64,000 nucleotides of DNA, taken from assembly GCF_004353915.1 (NCBI RefSeq), contig NZ_SMRP01000006.1, forward strand, positions 82,447 to 146,446, in the 5' to 3' direction. The notes beneath the pieces are model-generated. The model was not told the DNA's origin. It saw nothing but the letters and a program-made list of their open reading frames with translations, and did not search any database. The DNA is from Paraburkholderia silviterrae (GTDB lineage: Bacteria > Pseudomonadota > Gammaproteobacteria > Burkholderiales > Burkholderiaceae). Positions 18,670-28,692 of the stretch are shown piece by piece. The position numbers and the translations under genes were made by a program. Every line of letters begins with the position of its first letter. Positions within the stretch are counted from its first letter, which is position 1.

Positions 18670-20001
18670 CTATGCATTCAGATCGATTCCGCGCGTTTCC
18701 GGCGCAAAGAAAGTCGCGATGAACGTTATGCCGGCGAGCACCACCACATACAACGCAATCGGCCACCAGGCGCCACCCGACCACCCGATCAGCGCTGTGG
18801 CGATGAACGGCGCGACGCCTCCAGAAGCCACTGCCGCAAACTCCTTGCTCACAGCGACGCCCGTATACCGGAAGCGCGCGCTGAACAACTCCGGGAAGTA
18901 GGCGCCCTGAATCCCATACATGCCAAACACGCCGACGCCAATGGCCATCGCCATGCTGAACACGATCCAGAACGGGTCTCGCGTATTAAACAACCAGAAG
19001 GCCGGAAACGCCCAGGCACAGGTAAAGAGCGCCGCGAGCCGGTACATCAGGCGCCGCCCGTAGCGGTCCGAGAGCCACCCCATCAACGGGATCGTCACCA
19101 CGGCGAGCCCTGCCGCGATCGTAATGCCCACTGTCCCCACCGACTTGTCGACCAACAGGATCTTGGTCAGATAGCTGAGCGCGAACACCTGATACAGATA
19201 CGATGACCCGTTCTCGCCCACGCGGAGTCCGAATGCCACCAGGAGACGGCCCGGCGATTCACTCAGCAGGTCCCTGACGGGACGCTCGCTCGCATGTCCC
19301 GTACGCCGGATCTCCTCGAACACGGGGCTCTCTTTCACGCGCATCCGGATGACGATGCCCGCAATCACAACGAGCGCACTGAAGAGAAACGGAACACGCC
19401 AGCCCCAGGCCAGGAATTCATCCTTTGGCAGACGCTGTACCAGCGTAAAGATGGCCCCGGCCAACAGGATGCCAATGATGCAGCCGGCAAACGGCAATGC
19501 TGCGTAGAAGCCCCGACGCTCAGCGGGCGCAAACTCCGAGACGATCAGCGACGCCCCTGCCTGCTCCGCTCCGGCACCGAAACCCTGCAGAAGACGTAGC
19601 GCAACAAGAAGCACAGTCGCCCCGACCCCAGCCGTCGCGTAGGTGGGCAACAGCCCGATGCAAAACGTTGAGCCGCCCATCAACAAAACCGTTGCAACCA
19701 GCACAACCTTGCGCCCCAGCCTGTCACCGATCCATCCAAAGAAGAGTCCGCCGAATGGGCGCGCAAAGAAACCCGCCGCGTACGCACCGAAGATGGCAAG
19801 GAGTCCGGCGGCCTTGCTCAGGCCGGGAAAGAAGAGATCGGCGAAGATCAACGCCGATGCCGTTCCGTAGATACTGAAGTCGTACCACTCCATCGCACTG
19901 CCTGCGGTACTCGCGGCAATTACGCGACCAAGATCGGCGGCGCAAACCTCGGGTCGCGCTCGTTTGCTGGCAGCGGCGCCTTCTATCGCGTACATCTTCA
20001 T
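18670..20001 (-). CDS. MFS transporter, metabolite:H+ symporter (MHS) family
   Basis: 443 residues with about 12 membrane helices. Typical MHS features are [21 protein letters not shown] near the N-terminus, [14 protein letters not shown] between helices 2 and 3, and [18 protein letters not shown] in helix 4. Members import organic acids, osmolytes or aromatic acids with protons. ATG 20001 has GGAGGAGACGAGACA upstream and overlaps the DUF336-like gene by 4 bases. It could bring in, or export, an acid intermediate of the pathway. Confidence 0.9.
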   Translation of the reverse strand: MKMYAIEGAAASKRARPEVCAADLGRVIAASTAGSAMEWYDFSIYGTASALIFADLFFPGLSKAAGLLAIFGAYAAGFFARPFGGLFFGWIGDRLGRKVVLVATVLLMGGSTFCIGLLPTYATAGVGATVLLVALRLLQGFGAGAEQAGASLIVSEFAPAERRGFYAALPFAGCIIGILLAGAIFTLVQRLPKDEFLAWGWRVPFLFSALVVIAGIVIRMRVKESPVFEEIRRTGHASERPVRDLLSESPGRLLVAFGLRVGENGSSYLYQVFALSYLTKILLVDKSVGTVGITIAAGLAVVTIPLMGWLSDRYGRRLMYRLAALFTCAWAFPAFWLFNTRDPFWIVFSMAMAIGVGVFGMYGIQGAYFPELFSARFRYTGVAVSKEFAAVASGGVAPFIATALIGWSGGAWWPIALYVVVLAGITFIATFFAPETRGIDLNA

Positions 20002-20543
20002 TGTCTCGTCTCCTCCATGCCCTGTCTTTTCGTCGTCGCGACTGGGCGGGAAAGCACCGCATCGACGTGCGGGATCCCGAGATGCCAGCACAGTGCTTCG
20101 ATGACGAGTTCGTGATCGGCCACATCGTCGAGCCCCGACACCGACATCGCGCCGACGATGCCCGCGTTCGCCACACGCAGTGGCACGCCGCCACCGAAGA
20201 GTGTGAAGTCGCTCGTAGACAATCCGTGCGACGCCAGCAACCTGTCCTCACGCGCAAACATTGCGCCGACCTCAAGCGAGCTCTTTCCGAAATGGAACAC
20301 GGTATTCTGCTTGCGGCGTATCCATTGCGCGTTGTCTGCGCTGCTCCCTTCGAGCGCGCAGAAGAAGATCGCGCCCTGTGGCTGCACGATACTCAATGCG
20401 ACGGGCAGCCCCCGGCGCGACGCGATGTTCACTGCGATCTCGCCGAGCTTGCGCGCGATCTCCGCATTGAATGCCGGCAGCGTCGTACGAGCCGCCTGCT
20501 GATCGAACGTCTCGTCGATCACCTGCGCATGCCTGTGTCCCAT
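19998..20543 (-). CDS. DUF336/UPF0303 (GlcG/HbpS-like) protein
   Basis: 181 residues. The family-like features are the C-terminal Gly-rich segment LFGGGVPLRVANAGIVGAMSVSG, followed by ADHELVIEALCWHLG. Relatives bind heme or are found as accessory proteins next to glycolate, diol or sugar-acid oxidation genes. ATG 20543 has GGGAGG 8 bases upstream; a GTG at 20594 would overlap the DUF993 stop. It overlaps the MFS gene by 4 bases. Its job in the pathway is not known. Confidence 0.8.
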   Translation of the reverse strand: MGHRHAQVIDETFDQQAARTTLPAFNAEIARKLGEIAVNIASRRGLPVALSIVQPQGAIFFCALEGSSADNAQWIRRKQNTVFHFGKSSLEVGAMFAREDRLLASHGLSTSDFTLFGGGVPLRVANAGIVGAMSVSGLDDVADHELVIEALCWHLGIPHVDAVLSRPVATTKRQGMEETRQ

Positions 20544-20590
20544 CCCGACCTCCCTCGCCCCGCCAGGGGCGTCCCCTCGTTGAACAAGCC

Positions 20591-21763
20591 TCACTGACCG
20601 ATTCCGGCGTGAACACTCAAAAAAGCGGCCATTCGCTGAACGGCGAGTTCAGGCCGGATCAGTACGCCACACGCGTCAGCCTTGCGAAAGACTTCGGCGT
20701 AGTGCAGCACCGAACGCGCCGACTCCATGCCCCCCGCCATCGAGAAGTGATCCTGGTGCCCGTTCAGCCAGGCGAGGAACACCACACCGGCCTTGTAGTA
20801 CTGCGTGGGCGCACGGAAAAGCTCGCGCGACAATGCGACGGTCGGCGCCATCGTCCTGTGGTAGGCATCGATGTCGTTTCGCGCGAGATCGGCCAGCGCG
20901 CGGGCGGCCACAGGCGCGATCGGGTCGAAAATGCCGAGCAGGGCATGGGAGATGCCGGTGCTGTCGCCGGCAATCAGGTCGCCATAGTTGAAATCGTCCC
21001 CGGTGTACATCCGCACGCCTTCAGGAAGCTGCGCACGCAGTTCGCGTTCGTACTCGGCGTTGAGCAGGGAGATCTTGATGCCCTCGATCTTTCCTGGGTG
21101 GAGCCGGATCACTTCGAGCACCGTCGCCATGGCGGCGTGAATGTCGCTGCTGCCCCAGTACCTCGCAAGCGACGCATCGAATGCCTCGCCGAGCCAGTGC
21201 AGCACGACCTTGTTACGGCTTTCGGAAATGACGGCGTCGTAGACATTCAGATAGTCTTCGGGCGAGCGCGCCGCGGCACACAGTGCGCGGCTTGCCATCA
21301 TGATGACCCGGCCTCCCGCCGACTCCACGACCTCGAATTGTTCACGGTATGCGTTGATGACATCGGAGAGTCCGTGACGTCGCCGGTCGTCGAGATGATC
21401 GGTGCCTGCTCCGCATGCGAGATCCGCACCGGGAACCGTGCGCGCGTGGGCGATGCTCCGCCGAATCAGCTCCGCAGCCGTTTGCCAGCCCACGCCCATG
21501 CCGCGCTGGGCCGTATCCATCGCCTCGGCCACCTTGAAGCCCAGGCCATAGAGATAGCTGCGGAATGCGAGCGTCCTGTCCCAGTCGATGGCTGGGGCAC
21601 CCGACCAGGGTTCGTAGTTGCACGAAGGATCCGTCACGACGTGCGCGGCGGCGTACGCCACGCGATTGAAGCTGAAGTTTGCTTCCGGCGCAGCATTTGA
21701 TTCGGTATGCTTGAGATTGTAGGGCGCCGTTGCGCCATCGGAATTAGGGAGAACGAGTTTCAT
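20591..21763 (-). CDS. DUF993 family protein (DapA-like aldolase fold)
   Basis: 390 residues matching DUF993: RVAYAAAHVVTDPSCNYEP near residue 35, FRSYLYGLGFKVAEAMDTAQRGMG, and KIEGIKISLLNAEYE, where a lysine sits at the position expected for a Schiff base. The family is distantly related to dihydrodipicolinate synthase and often travels with Gfo/Idh dehydrogenases and sugar ABC transporters, so it probably cleaves or rearranges an oxidised sugar. ATG 21763 gives the family's usual N-terminus; in-frame sequence upstream belongs to the GMC gene. No reaction has been assigned that I know of. Confidence 0.8.
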   Translation of the reverse strand: MKLVLPNSDGATAPYNLKHTESNAAPEANFSFNRVAYAAAHVVTDPSCNYEPWSGAPAIDWDRTLAFRSYLYGLGFKVAEAMDTAQRGMGVGWQTAAELIRRSIAHARTVPGADLACGAGTDHLDDRRRHGLSDVINAYREQFEVVESAGGRVIMMASRALCAAARSPEDYLNVYDAVISESRNKVVLHWLGEAFDASLARYWGSSDIHAAMATVLEVIRLHPGKIEGIKISLLNAEYERELRAQLPEGVRMYTGDDFNYGDLIAGDSTGISHALLGIFDPIAPVAARALADLARNDIDAYHRTMAPTVALSRELFRAPTQYYKAGVVFLAWLNGHQDHFSMAGGMESARSVLHYAEVFRKADACGVLIRPELAVQRMAAFLSVHAGIGQ

Positions 21764-21771
21764 GGTGTCTC

Positions 21772-23454
21772 TCAGTAGGACGTTGGCGCTGCGACATTGG
21801 GCATGCCGCGTTGCCGGCCATTCGCGGCGGGCGTATCGATGCGCCCGAGAATGTGATCTGCAGCCTTCTCGGCGATCATGATCGTCGGTGCATTGGTGTT
21901 GCACGAGGGAATGAATGGCATGACCGAGGCATCGACCACTCGAAGCCCGTCGAGCCCGATTACGCGCAAATCCGGCGTAACGACGCTGCGTGCGTCGTTC
22001 GCGGGTCCCATCCGGCAGGTGCCAACCGGATGGTGGTCCGTCTTCGCGTTCGCACACGCGTAGTCGAACAGTTCGGCATCGGTGCGAAGCTTCGCGCCCG
22101 GCAGCACTTCCTGCTGTACGTAGCGTTTGAGCGCGGGCTGGCTCATGATCTCGCGCGCAAGACGCAACCCCTGCAAAGCGAGGTCGCGGTCGCGCGGATC
22201 GCACCAGTAGTTCGGGTCGATGAGCGGCGCGGCCGCGGGGTCCCCAGTGGCGAGGCGCACGGTGCCGCGCGATTTCGGGCGCAGATAGGCGGTATTGAGC
22301 GTGACACCCGCATTACCCAGTTTGGCCATGCCCGCTTCGATGCCCGAACCCAGCCCCAGATGGAACTGGATGTCCGGCGAGCGGGCCGTCGACGCACCCT
22401 TGCCTTCTGCGTACCAGAAGCCACCGGTCTCGAAGAGGCTGGACGCGACCGGCCCCTTGCGCAAGAGCAGGTACTGCAGCCCTGCCCACGCTGCATGATG
22501 GAGCTTGTTGTACTTGTCGTAGGTGTGATCGCCCGTGCATTCCGCAATCACGAACAGATCGAGATGATCCTGCAGGTTCGAGCCGACGCCTTGCATGTCG
22601 TGCACGACGCGCACGCCCACAGCCTGCAAATGGTCGGCAGGGCCGATGCCCGACTGCATGAGCAGCTTCGGCGAGCCGATTGCTCCTGACGCCACGATGA
22701 CCTCGCGCCGTGCGCGCACAATGACCGGCGTTCGATCTGTGCCGCTCACCAGCTCCAAGCCGACCGCGCGCCCTCCCTCCACCACCACCCGCAGGGCCTG
22801 CGCCTGCAGCAGCACCCGCAGGTTTGGCCGGTTGAGCACAGGCTGAAGAAACCCGACGGCCGCCGACGAGCGCCGTGCGTCGAGTTGCGTCAGCTGGTAG
22901 TAGCCCAGCCCTTCCTGCTCTGCACCATTGAAGTCGGGATTGAACGGCATGCCCATTTCCTGGCCAGCCTGGAAGAACGCTTCGCAGATCGGCAGCGGGC
23001 TGATGGGATTGGAAACGCCGAGCGGTCCGCCATAACCGTGGAACGCGTTCGCAAAGCGCTGATTGTTTTCCGAACGCCGGAAATACGGCAGCACGTCCCG
23101 ATAGCCCCAGCCCGCAGCGCCGCCCAGCGTCTCCCACTCGTCGTAGTCGGCCGGCACGCCACGCGTGTAGATCTGGGCGTTGATCGAAGAGCCTCCGCCG
23201 ATGACCTTCGCCTGGGTGAAGCGCAGCACGCGGTCCTTCATATGCTTCTGCGGCACCGTATGCCAGCCCCACGAGCCGATGCCTTTGGTCATCTTCGCGA
23301 ACCCGGCAGGCATGTGAAAAAGCGGGTTGCGGTCCATGCCGCCGGCTTCGAGCAGCAGGACCTTGACCGACGGGTCCGCGCTCAGGCGGTTCGCCAGCAC
23401 GCAGCCGGCCGAGCCGCCGCCTGTGATGATGTAGTCGTAGTCTTCGGTTTTCAT
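21772..23454 (-). CDS. GMC-family FAD oxidoreductase (choline/alcohol dehydrogenase-like)
   Basis: 560 residues. FAD-binding YIITGGGSAGCVLANRLS at the N-terminus, GMC signature 1 around VIGGGSSINAQIYTRG, signature 2 at GAIGSPKLLMQSGIGP, and the C-terminal catalytic His in DHHPVGTCRMGP with the closing motif NTNAPTIMIAEKAADHI. The enzyme oxidises a primary or secondary alcohol to an aldehyde or ketone. ATG 23454 follows AAGGTGGC. The gene lies 10 bases after the SDR gene, and the pair may carry out consecutive oxidations. Choline is possible but the sugar transporter context favours a polyol or glycoside. Confidence 0.9.
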   Translation of the reverse strand: MKTEDYDYIITGGGSAGCVLANRLSADPSVKVLLLEAGGMDRNPLFHMPAGFAKMTKGIGSWGWHTVPQKHMKDRVLRFTQAKVIGGGSSINAQIYTRGVPADYDEWETLGGAAGWGYRDVLPYFRRSENNQRFANAFHGYGGPLGVSNPISPLPICEAFFQAGQEMGMPFNPDFNGAEQEGLGYYQLTQLDARRSSAAVGFLQPVLNRPNLRVLLQAQALRVVVEGGRAVGLELVSGTDRTPVIVRARREVIVASGAIGSPKLLMQSGIGPADHLQAVGVRVVHDMQGVGSNLQDHLDLFVIAECTGDHTYDKYNKLHHAAWAGLQYLLLRKGPVASSLFETGGFWYAEGKGASTARSPDIQFHLGLGSGIEAGMAKLGNAGVTLNTAYLRPKSRGTVRLATGDPAAAPLIDPNYWCDPRDRDLALQGLRLAREIMSQPALKRYVQQEVLPGAKLRTDAELFDYACANAKTDHHPVGTCRMGPANDARSVVTPDLRVIGLDGLRVVDASVMPFIPSCNTNAPTIMIAEKAADHILGRIDTPAANGRQRGMPNVAAPTSY

Positions 23455-23464
23455 GCTGCCACCT

Positions 23465-24241
23465 TCAAAATGCCGCGATGGAGAGGCCGCCGTCCACGTG
23501 CAGCACACTGCCGGTCGCGAACTGCAGCGCGCCGCCGGCCAGTTCGCCGACCGCTCTCGCCACGTCTTCTGCCTCGCCCCAACGATTCATGGGCACCAGA
23601 CCCTCCTTGAAGCGCGCCTCGTATTTCTGCGCCACGCCCTGGGTCATGGGCGTTCGAATGATCCCGGGCCGCACCTCGAAAACGGGAATGCCCGCGGACG
23701 CGAGCCGCAGTGCGAACAGCTTCGTCATCATCGGCAGCGCGGATTTCGACAGGCAGTACTCGGCGCGCTCCGTCGAAGCCATCGTCGCGGACACCGAGGA
23801 AACCGTCACGATCGCGCGCGGGTAGCTCGAGCTCGTGTCCATCATGTGGCGCGCCACGACCTGGGTCATGAAGAACGTGCCACGCAGATTGACCCCGAGC
23901 ACGGTGTCGAACGCGTCCGGCTTGACGTCGAGAAGATCGCCCCGCGACGGCGACCCCATGCCAGCGTTGTTCACGAGGCAATGCAGTTCGCCGCACCAGC
24001 TCAATACATTCACGAGGGTCTGCTCGTGCGTCGTGACATCCTGAAGATTCGACTGCACGAACAGCGCACGGCCACCGCGCGCCTCGATTTCGCGCAGCGT
24101 GATCGCGCTATCCGCGTCGTCTTCGAGGTCGGTGATTGCCACGTCGTAGCCGCGCGTAGCGAGTTCGATCGCAATGGCTCGTCCGATACCGCGGCGCCCG
24201 CCCGTTACCAGCGCCGCTGGACGTTTGACCTCTTCAGACAT
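23465..24241 (-). CDS. Short-chain dehydrogenase/reductase (SDR)
   Basis: 258 residues, classical SDR: TGGRRGIGRAIAIEL for the cofactor, LVNNAGMGSP, the Ser in TVSSVSAT and the catalytic YCLSK. The Asp in ITDLEDD after strand 2 favours NAD(H). ATG 24241 is chosen because GGAG precedes it by six bases; ATG 24253 lacks a site. It sits between the transporter ATPase gene and the GMC gene, so it is likely to act on the transported sugar or polyol. Confidence 0.9.
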   Translation of the reverse strand: MSEEVKRPAALVTGGRRGIGRAIAIELATRGYDVAITDLEDDADSAITLREIEARGGRALFVQSNLQDVTTHEQTLVNVLSWCGELHCLVNNAGMGSPSRGDLLDVKPDAFDTVLGVNLRGTFFMTQVVARHMMDTSSSYPRAIVTVSSVSATMASTERAEYCLSKSALPMMTKLFALRLASAGIPVFEVRPGIIRTPMTQGVAQKYEARFKEGLVPMNRWGEAEDVARAVGELAGGALQFATGSVLHVDGGLSIAAF

Positions 24242-24271
24242 GGCCCGCTCCATATGAAGTCCCAGCGCACA

Positions 24272-25378
24272 TCACGCAATCCTCTCTTCAGTTTGCGCGT
24301 CGAAGAGTACGAGCTTCGACAGATCGACACGCAGCTTGCAGCGCTCGCCCGGCGAGTGCGGAACGTCCGCACCAAGCCGCGCCGCAACCTCGACGCCGCC
24401 CAGTTCCATCACGGCGAACACGTCGGGTCCCGTGGGCTCCATCACGAGCATCTTCACCTCGACTTCGCGCAACGCGTCGGGCGTGCGTCCGCCCTCGACG
24501 CCGATGGCCTCCGGGCGCAGCCCGGCGATAACCGGCTTGCCGGCGTAGCTGGCCACCGCCGCGGATTGCGGCGGCAATTCGAAGCGTGCCGCCGCGCTGC
24601 CCTGGCCAACCGCGAGCATGAGCTTGCCGCCCTCCGCGCTGAGCATGGCGGGAATCAGGTTCATCGAAGGCGAGCCCATGAACGTCGCCACAAACGTGTT
24701 GGCCGGTGCGCTGTAAATTTCCGCGGGCGTGCCGAATTGCTGTATCACGCCGCCCTTCATCACTGCGATACGGGTCGCCAGTGTCATTGCCTCGATCTGG
24801 TCGTGCGTCACGTAGACGATGGTCGCGCCCAGCCGCTGATGCAACTTCTTGATCTCGGTGCGCATGTCCACGCGCAGCTTCGCGTCGAGGTTCGACAAGG
24901 GCTCGTCAAACAGGAAGATCTTCGGATTGCGAACGAGTGCCCGGCCCATCGCCACGCGCTGGCGCTGACCGCCCGAAAGCTGCCCGGGACGCCGGTTGAT
25001 CAGGTGATCGATCTGCAGCAGCTTCGCCGCGTCGGAGACCGCCTTCTCGCGCTCCGCCTTCCCGACCTTGCGCATCTCCAGACCAAAGCTGATGTTCTGG
25101 CCGATCGTCATGTTCGGATAGAGCGCGTAGCTCTGGAACACCATGGCAATGTCGCGCTCGCTTGGATGAAGGTCATTCACGCGATCGCTGTCAATGCGGA
25201 TTTCACCGTCCGAAATCGTGTCGAGGCCTGCGATCAGCGAAAGCAATGTGGACTTGCCGCAGCCCGAGGGCCCCACCAGCACCAGAAAGTCGCCGTCGCC
25301 GACATCGATATTGATGTTCTTCAGAATTTCCGTGGCGCCGTAGGCCTTGCGGACGTTCGAAATATGTAGAGAAGCCAT
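24272..25378 (-). CDS. Sugar ABC transporter ATP-binding protein (UgpC/MalK type)
   Basis: 368 residues. ATPase domain with [40 protein letters not shown] and [11 protein letters not shown]; after about residue 240 a TOBE-type regulatory domain ([12 protein letters not shown]). This is the CUT1 arrangement used for disaccharides, polyols and glycerol phosphate. It pairs with the two permeases immediately upstream (gap 12 bases). Confidence 0.93.
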   Translation of the reverse strand: MASLHISNVRKAYGATEILKNINIDVGDGDFLVLVGPSGCGKSTLLSLIAGLDTISDGEIRIDSDRVNDLHPSERDIAMVFQSYALYPNMTIGQNISFGLEMRKVGKAEREKAVSDAAKLLQIDHLINRRPGQLSGGQRQRVAMGRALVRNPKIFLFDEPLSNLDAKLRVDMRTEIKKLHQRLGATIVYVTHDQIEAMTLATRIAVMKGGVIQQFGTPAEIYSAPANTFVATFMGSPSMNLIPAMLSAEGGKLMLAVGQGSAAARFELPPQSAAVASYAGKPVIAGLRPEAIGVEGGRTPDALREVEVKMLVMEPTGPDVFAVMELGGVEVAARLGADVPHSPGERCKLRVDLSKLVLFDAQTEERIA

Positions 25379-25390
25379 TTTGCCTACTCC

Positions 25391-26284
25391 TTAACCCTTG
25401 ACCGAGCCGGCCATCATGCCGCGCACGAAATAGCGACCACCAATCACATAGACCAGCAGCGTGGGCAGCGCGGTGATCACTGCGGCTGCCATCTGCACGT
25501 TGTATTCGCGCACGCCCGTCGACGTGTTGACGATGTTGTTGAGCGCCACCGTGATCGGCGCGGTGCTGCCCGTCGTGAACGAAGCGCCGAACAGGAAGTC
25601 GTTCCAGATATTGGTGAACTGCCAGATCACCGTGACGGTGATGATTGCGCCGGAGCACGGCAGCAGGATGCGCAGAAAGATCCGGAAAAAGCGCGCACCG
25701 TCGATCATGGCGGCCTTCACCAGTTCATCGGGAAACGCGATATAGAAGTTGCGGAAATAGAGCGTTGTGAAGCACAGGCCATACACCACGTGCACGAACA
25801 CGAGTCCGGTGATCGACTGCGCGAGCCCCACCTTGCCGAGGAATGTCGCCATCGGGATCAGCACGACCTGGAACGGAATGAAGCAGCCGAACAGCACCAG
25901 ACCGAAGAGGATGTTGTCGCCCTTGAAACGCCATTTGGTCAGCACGTAGCCGTTCAGTGCGCCGATGAAAGTCGAGATCGTGACCGCGGCCACCACCATG
26001 CGCGTCGAGTTCCAGAAGAACCCCTTCACGCCTGAGCAGTCGAGACCGACACACGCTTCACCCCAGGCCTTGAGCCACGGCTCGATAGTCCATACACGCG
26101 GCAACGCGAGAATATTCCCGCTATACACCTCGGAGAGCGGCTTGAACGACGTCAGCATCATGACCGCGAGCGGTACCAGATAGACGGCTGCGAACACAGC
26201 CAGCAATCCGTAGATCACGATCCGCGATAGATAGTTGTGCTTACCCATCACCATTTGCGGTGAGTCCCATGTCTTGTTCGACAT
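25391..26284 (-). CDS. Sugar ABC transporter permease (MalG type)
   Basis: 297 residues, six predicted membrane helices. EAA-type coupling motif VKAAMIDGARFFRIFLRILLP near residue 195. N-terminal cytoplasmic stretch is short, as in MalG. It forms the channel with the permease 18 bases upstream. An unusual insertion CVGLDCSGVKGFFWNS lies in the first periplasmic loop. Confidence 0.92.
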   Translation of the reverse strand: MSNKTWDSPQMVMGKHNYLSRIVIYGLLAVFAAVYLVPLAVMMLTSFKPLSEVYSGNILALPRVWTIEPWLKAWGEACVGLDCSGVKGFFWNSTRMVVAAVTISTFIGALNGYVLTKWRFKGDNILFGLVLFGCFIPFQVVLIPMATFLGKVGLAQSITGLVFVHVVYGLCFTTLYFRNFYIAFPDELVKAAMIDGARFFRIFLRILLPCSGAIITVTVIWQFTNIWNDFLFGASFTTGSTAPITVALNNIVNTSTGVREYNVQMAAAVITALPTLLVYVIGGRYFVRGMMAGSVKG

Positions 26285-26302
26285 GACTGTCTCCTGTGCG
26301 TA

Positions 26303-27271
26303 TCAGTGGGACCCACCGCTGCGGCGGGGGCGAAGTTCGGAATAGAGGTACGGCACCATGATGGCCGCAACCGTGCAGAGCATCATGACCGCGCTCGCGG
26401 CGCCCATTCCGAGTTCGTTGCGGGTGAACGTGAACGAGTACATGAATGTGGAGGGCAGTTCGGTCGAATAGCCGGGGCCCGCGCCCGTCAGCGCGACGAC
26501 GAGCTCATAGCTCTTCACCGCAAGGTGGACGAGAATCACGAACGCGGAGATAAACGCGGGCCGCAGTTGCGGAATGATGATGCGACGATAGATGGCGGGC
26601 ATTTTCGCGCCGTCGATCGAAGCGGCCTTGACCATGTCCTGGTCGATGCCCCGCAGGCCGGCGAGGAACATGGCCATCACGAAGCCGGATGCCTGCCATA
26701 CGGCGGCAATCACGACGGTGTAGATCGCCATGTGGTCGTCGATGATCCAGTTGAAGGTGAAGCTCGTCCAGCCCCAGTCGTGAAAGAGCTTGGTGAGCCC
26801 GAGCCCCGGATTCAGGATCCACTTCCACGCCGTACCGGTGACGATGAACGAGATCGCCATGGGATAGAGGAAGATGGCGCGCAGACCGCCTTCGGCGCGG
26901 ATGCGCTGATCCAGCAGGATCGCGAGCATCAGCCCGATCGCCATGCAGAGCACGACGTAGAGCGAAGCATAGATGCCGAGGTTCATCACCGCGACATGCC
27001 AGCGCGGATGCTCCCACACACGCGCATATTGCGTGAACCCAGCCCAGTGCAGATTCGCGAAGGCCCGCGAACGTGTAAAGGACAGGACCGTGGTCCAGAT
27101 GATGAAGCCGTAGACGAAGATGAGCGTCGCAATCAGCGTCGGCGACAGAACCAGCTTCGGCAGAACCTGTTCGAACCGGTTGCGCAGGCTCGAACGGCGC
27201 CGGTTTTGAACCGGCGAGGTAGACACGCCGCCGTGGGCCGTGGCGTGAGCAGTCCCATGTGTAGTGTGCAT
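26303..27271 (-). CDS. Sugar ABC transporter permease (MalF type)
   Basis: 322 residues with six membrane helices and the EAA motif VKAASIDGAKMPAIYRRIIIP near residue 200. ATG 27271 has GAAGG 8 bases upstream, so it is preferred to the GTG at 27286. The N-terminus is rich in His, Thr and Arg before the first helix. Upstream lies the hairpin at 27306-27330 and then the binding-protein gene. Confidence 0.92.
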   Translation of the reverse strand: MHTTHGTAHATAHGGVSTSPVQNRRRSSLRNRFEQVLPKLVLSPTLIATLIFVYGFIIWTTVLSFTRSRAFANLHWAGFTQYARVWEHPRWHVAVMNLGIYASLYVVLCMAIGLMLAILLDQRIRAEGGLRAIFLYPMAISFIVTGTAWKWILNPGLGLTKLFHDWGWTSFTFNWIIDDHMAIYTVVIAAVWQASGFVMAMFLAGLRGIDQDMVKAASIDGAKMPAIYRRIIIPQLRPAFISAFVILVHLAVKSYELVVALTGAGPGYSTELPSTFMYSFTFTRNELGMGAASAVMMLCTVAAIMVPYLYSELRPRRSGGSH

Positions 27272-27305
27272 GACAGACACCTTCACTTCAGAAACTTCGG
27301 AGGAT

Positions 27306-27330
27306 CATGCGGCAACCAGGTTGCCGCATG
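27306..27330 (-). repeat. Perfect stem-loop between binding-protein and permease genes
   Basis: CATGCGGCAAC pairs without mismatch with GTTGCCGCATG around a 3-base CAG loop. There is no T tract, so it is not a classical terminator. Such hairpins after binding-protein genes of transport operons usually protect the upstream mRNA or partly stop transcription, giving more receptor than permease. Confidence 0.6.
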
Positions 27331-27354
27331 AACGCGATGGCACAGCCTGGTTGC

Positions 27355-28608
27355 TTACTTTGCGTTGTTGATGGCCTGGACCAGTTGCTTGACCGCATCC
27401 GCAGACGACTGGTTGGAGTTGAAGAAATGCGTAACCACGTCGTAGACCGCGTTCTTTGGGCCGTCCGGCATCGCGTGACCGTGGGCGAAGCTGCCCACCA
27501 TGGTGCCGTTCTTCAGCGCGGTACGCAGATCCGCCATCGACTTCTGGCCGCATTCGTCGAGACCGTCCGCGGGCACGTCGAGGCGCGCGGGAATCGATCC
27601 CTTGATCTGATTGAATTTCGCCTGGTTGCCCTTGTCCATCACCGTCGACGCGAAGGCCAGTTCGCCCGGCGACGCCGCATCGCCCTTCTTGAACGTCGCA
27701 AACTGGTCGGTGTTGAAGATGAAGTCGCCCTGCGTACCCGGATACTGGAAACACAGGTAGTCGGTGCCCGCCTTCTTGCCGGCGTTCACGAATTCACCCT
27801 TGGCCCAGTCGCCCATGATCTGCATCGCGGCCTTGCCGTTGATCACCATCGAGGTGGCGAGATTCCAGTCCCGGCCCGGGAAGTTCGGATCGACCATGCC
27901 GCGCAGGGCGCGCATCTGGTCGAATGCCTTCTCCATCGTTTTGGATCCGAGCGCGGCCGGATCGAGATTCACAAGCGCCTGCGTGTAGAACTTCGGGCCG
28001 CCGGCCGACATCACCGCGCTGTCGAAGATCGTTGCTTCCTGCCAGGGCTGCCCGCCATGGGCAAGCGGGATATAGCCGGCCTTGCGGATCACCGCGGCAT
28101 CCGCAACGAGCTGGTCGAACGACTGCGGCGGCGTGAGATGGAGCTGGTCAAAGATCTTCTTGTTGGCCCAGATCCAGTTGGTGCGGTGGATGTCGACCGG
28201 GACGGCCACCCAGTGCCCGTCGTGCTTCGAAAAACGCTGAATCGGTGCGGGCACAACCTTGTCCCACCCTTCCTTTGCGGCGAGCGGATCGAGATTGGCG
28301 AGGTAGTCCTGTTCGGCGTATTCGGCAATGGTGAAGCCGAGCATCTGGATCGCATCGGGCGGGTTGTCCGACGCCACGCGCGCCTTGAGCACGGTGCGCG
28401 CCGCCTCGCCTCCGCCGCCGGCGATTGGCGCATCTTTCCACGTATAGCCGCGCTGCTTGAGGCCATCCTTCAGCACGCCAAGTGCCTTGGCTTCACCGCC
28501 CGAGGTCCACCAGTGCATGACCTCCACCTGCTTCGTGTCCGCCAGTGCGGACACACCATGCAATGCCACTACGCCGACTACCAATGCGGCAATACGCTTC
28601 TTGAACAT
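27355..28608 (-). CDS. Sugar ABC transporter periplasmic binding protein (CUT1, family 1)
   Basis: 417 residues with a signal peptide (MFKKRIAALVVGVVALHGVSALA) and a family-1 binding domain starting VEVMHWWTSGGEAKAL. Two Trp-rich sites (NWIWANKKIF and HGGQPWQEATIFDS) look like sugar-stacking positions, and QIMGDWAKGEF is typical of glucose/mannose- or polyol-type receptors. ATG 28608 has GGAGACAACG upstream. It is separated from the upstream aldehyde dehydrogenase by 84 bases, and from the permease gene by a hairpin that may raise its relative expression. Confidence 0.9.
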   Translation of the reverse strand: MFKKRIAALVVGVVALHGVSALADTKQVEVMHWWTSGGEAKALGVLKDGLKQRGYTWKDAPIAGGGGEAARTVLKARVASDNPPDAIQMLGFTIAEYAEQDYLANLDPLAAKEGWDKVVPAPIQRFSKHDGHWVAVPVDIHRTNWIWANKKIFDQLHLTPPQSFDQLVADAAVIRKAGYIPLAHGGQPWQEATIFDSAVMSAGGPKFYTQALVNLDPAALGSKTMEKAFDQMRALRGMVDPNFPGRDWNLATSMVINGKAAMQIMGDWAKGEFVNAGKKAGTDYLCFQYPGTQGDFIFNTDQFATFKKGDAASPGELAFASTVMDKGNQAKFNQIKGSIPARLDVPADGLDECGQKSMADLRTALKNGTMVGSFAHGHAMPDGPKNAVYDVVTHFFNSNQSSADAVKQLVQAINNAK

Positions 28609-28692
28609 CGTTGTCTCCGTGATGACGCGCCCTCGAAGGGCTTTCTTGTCGGTGCCATGGCGAGCCATGGCGGCTTAAGGGGTAGCCCGGGC

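Noticed and set aside
23453..25369. 638-codon open frame on the plus strand
   Set aside because: Antisense to the SDR and ABC ATPase genes, which carry clear motifs.
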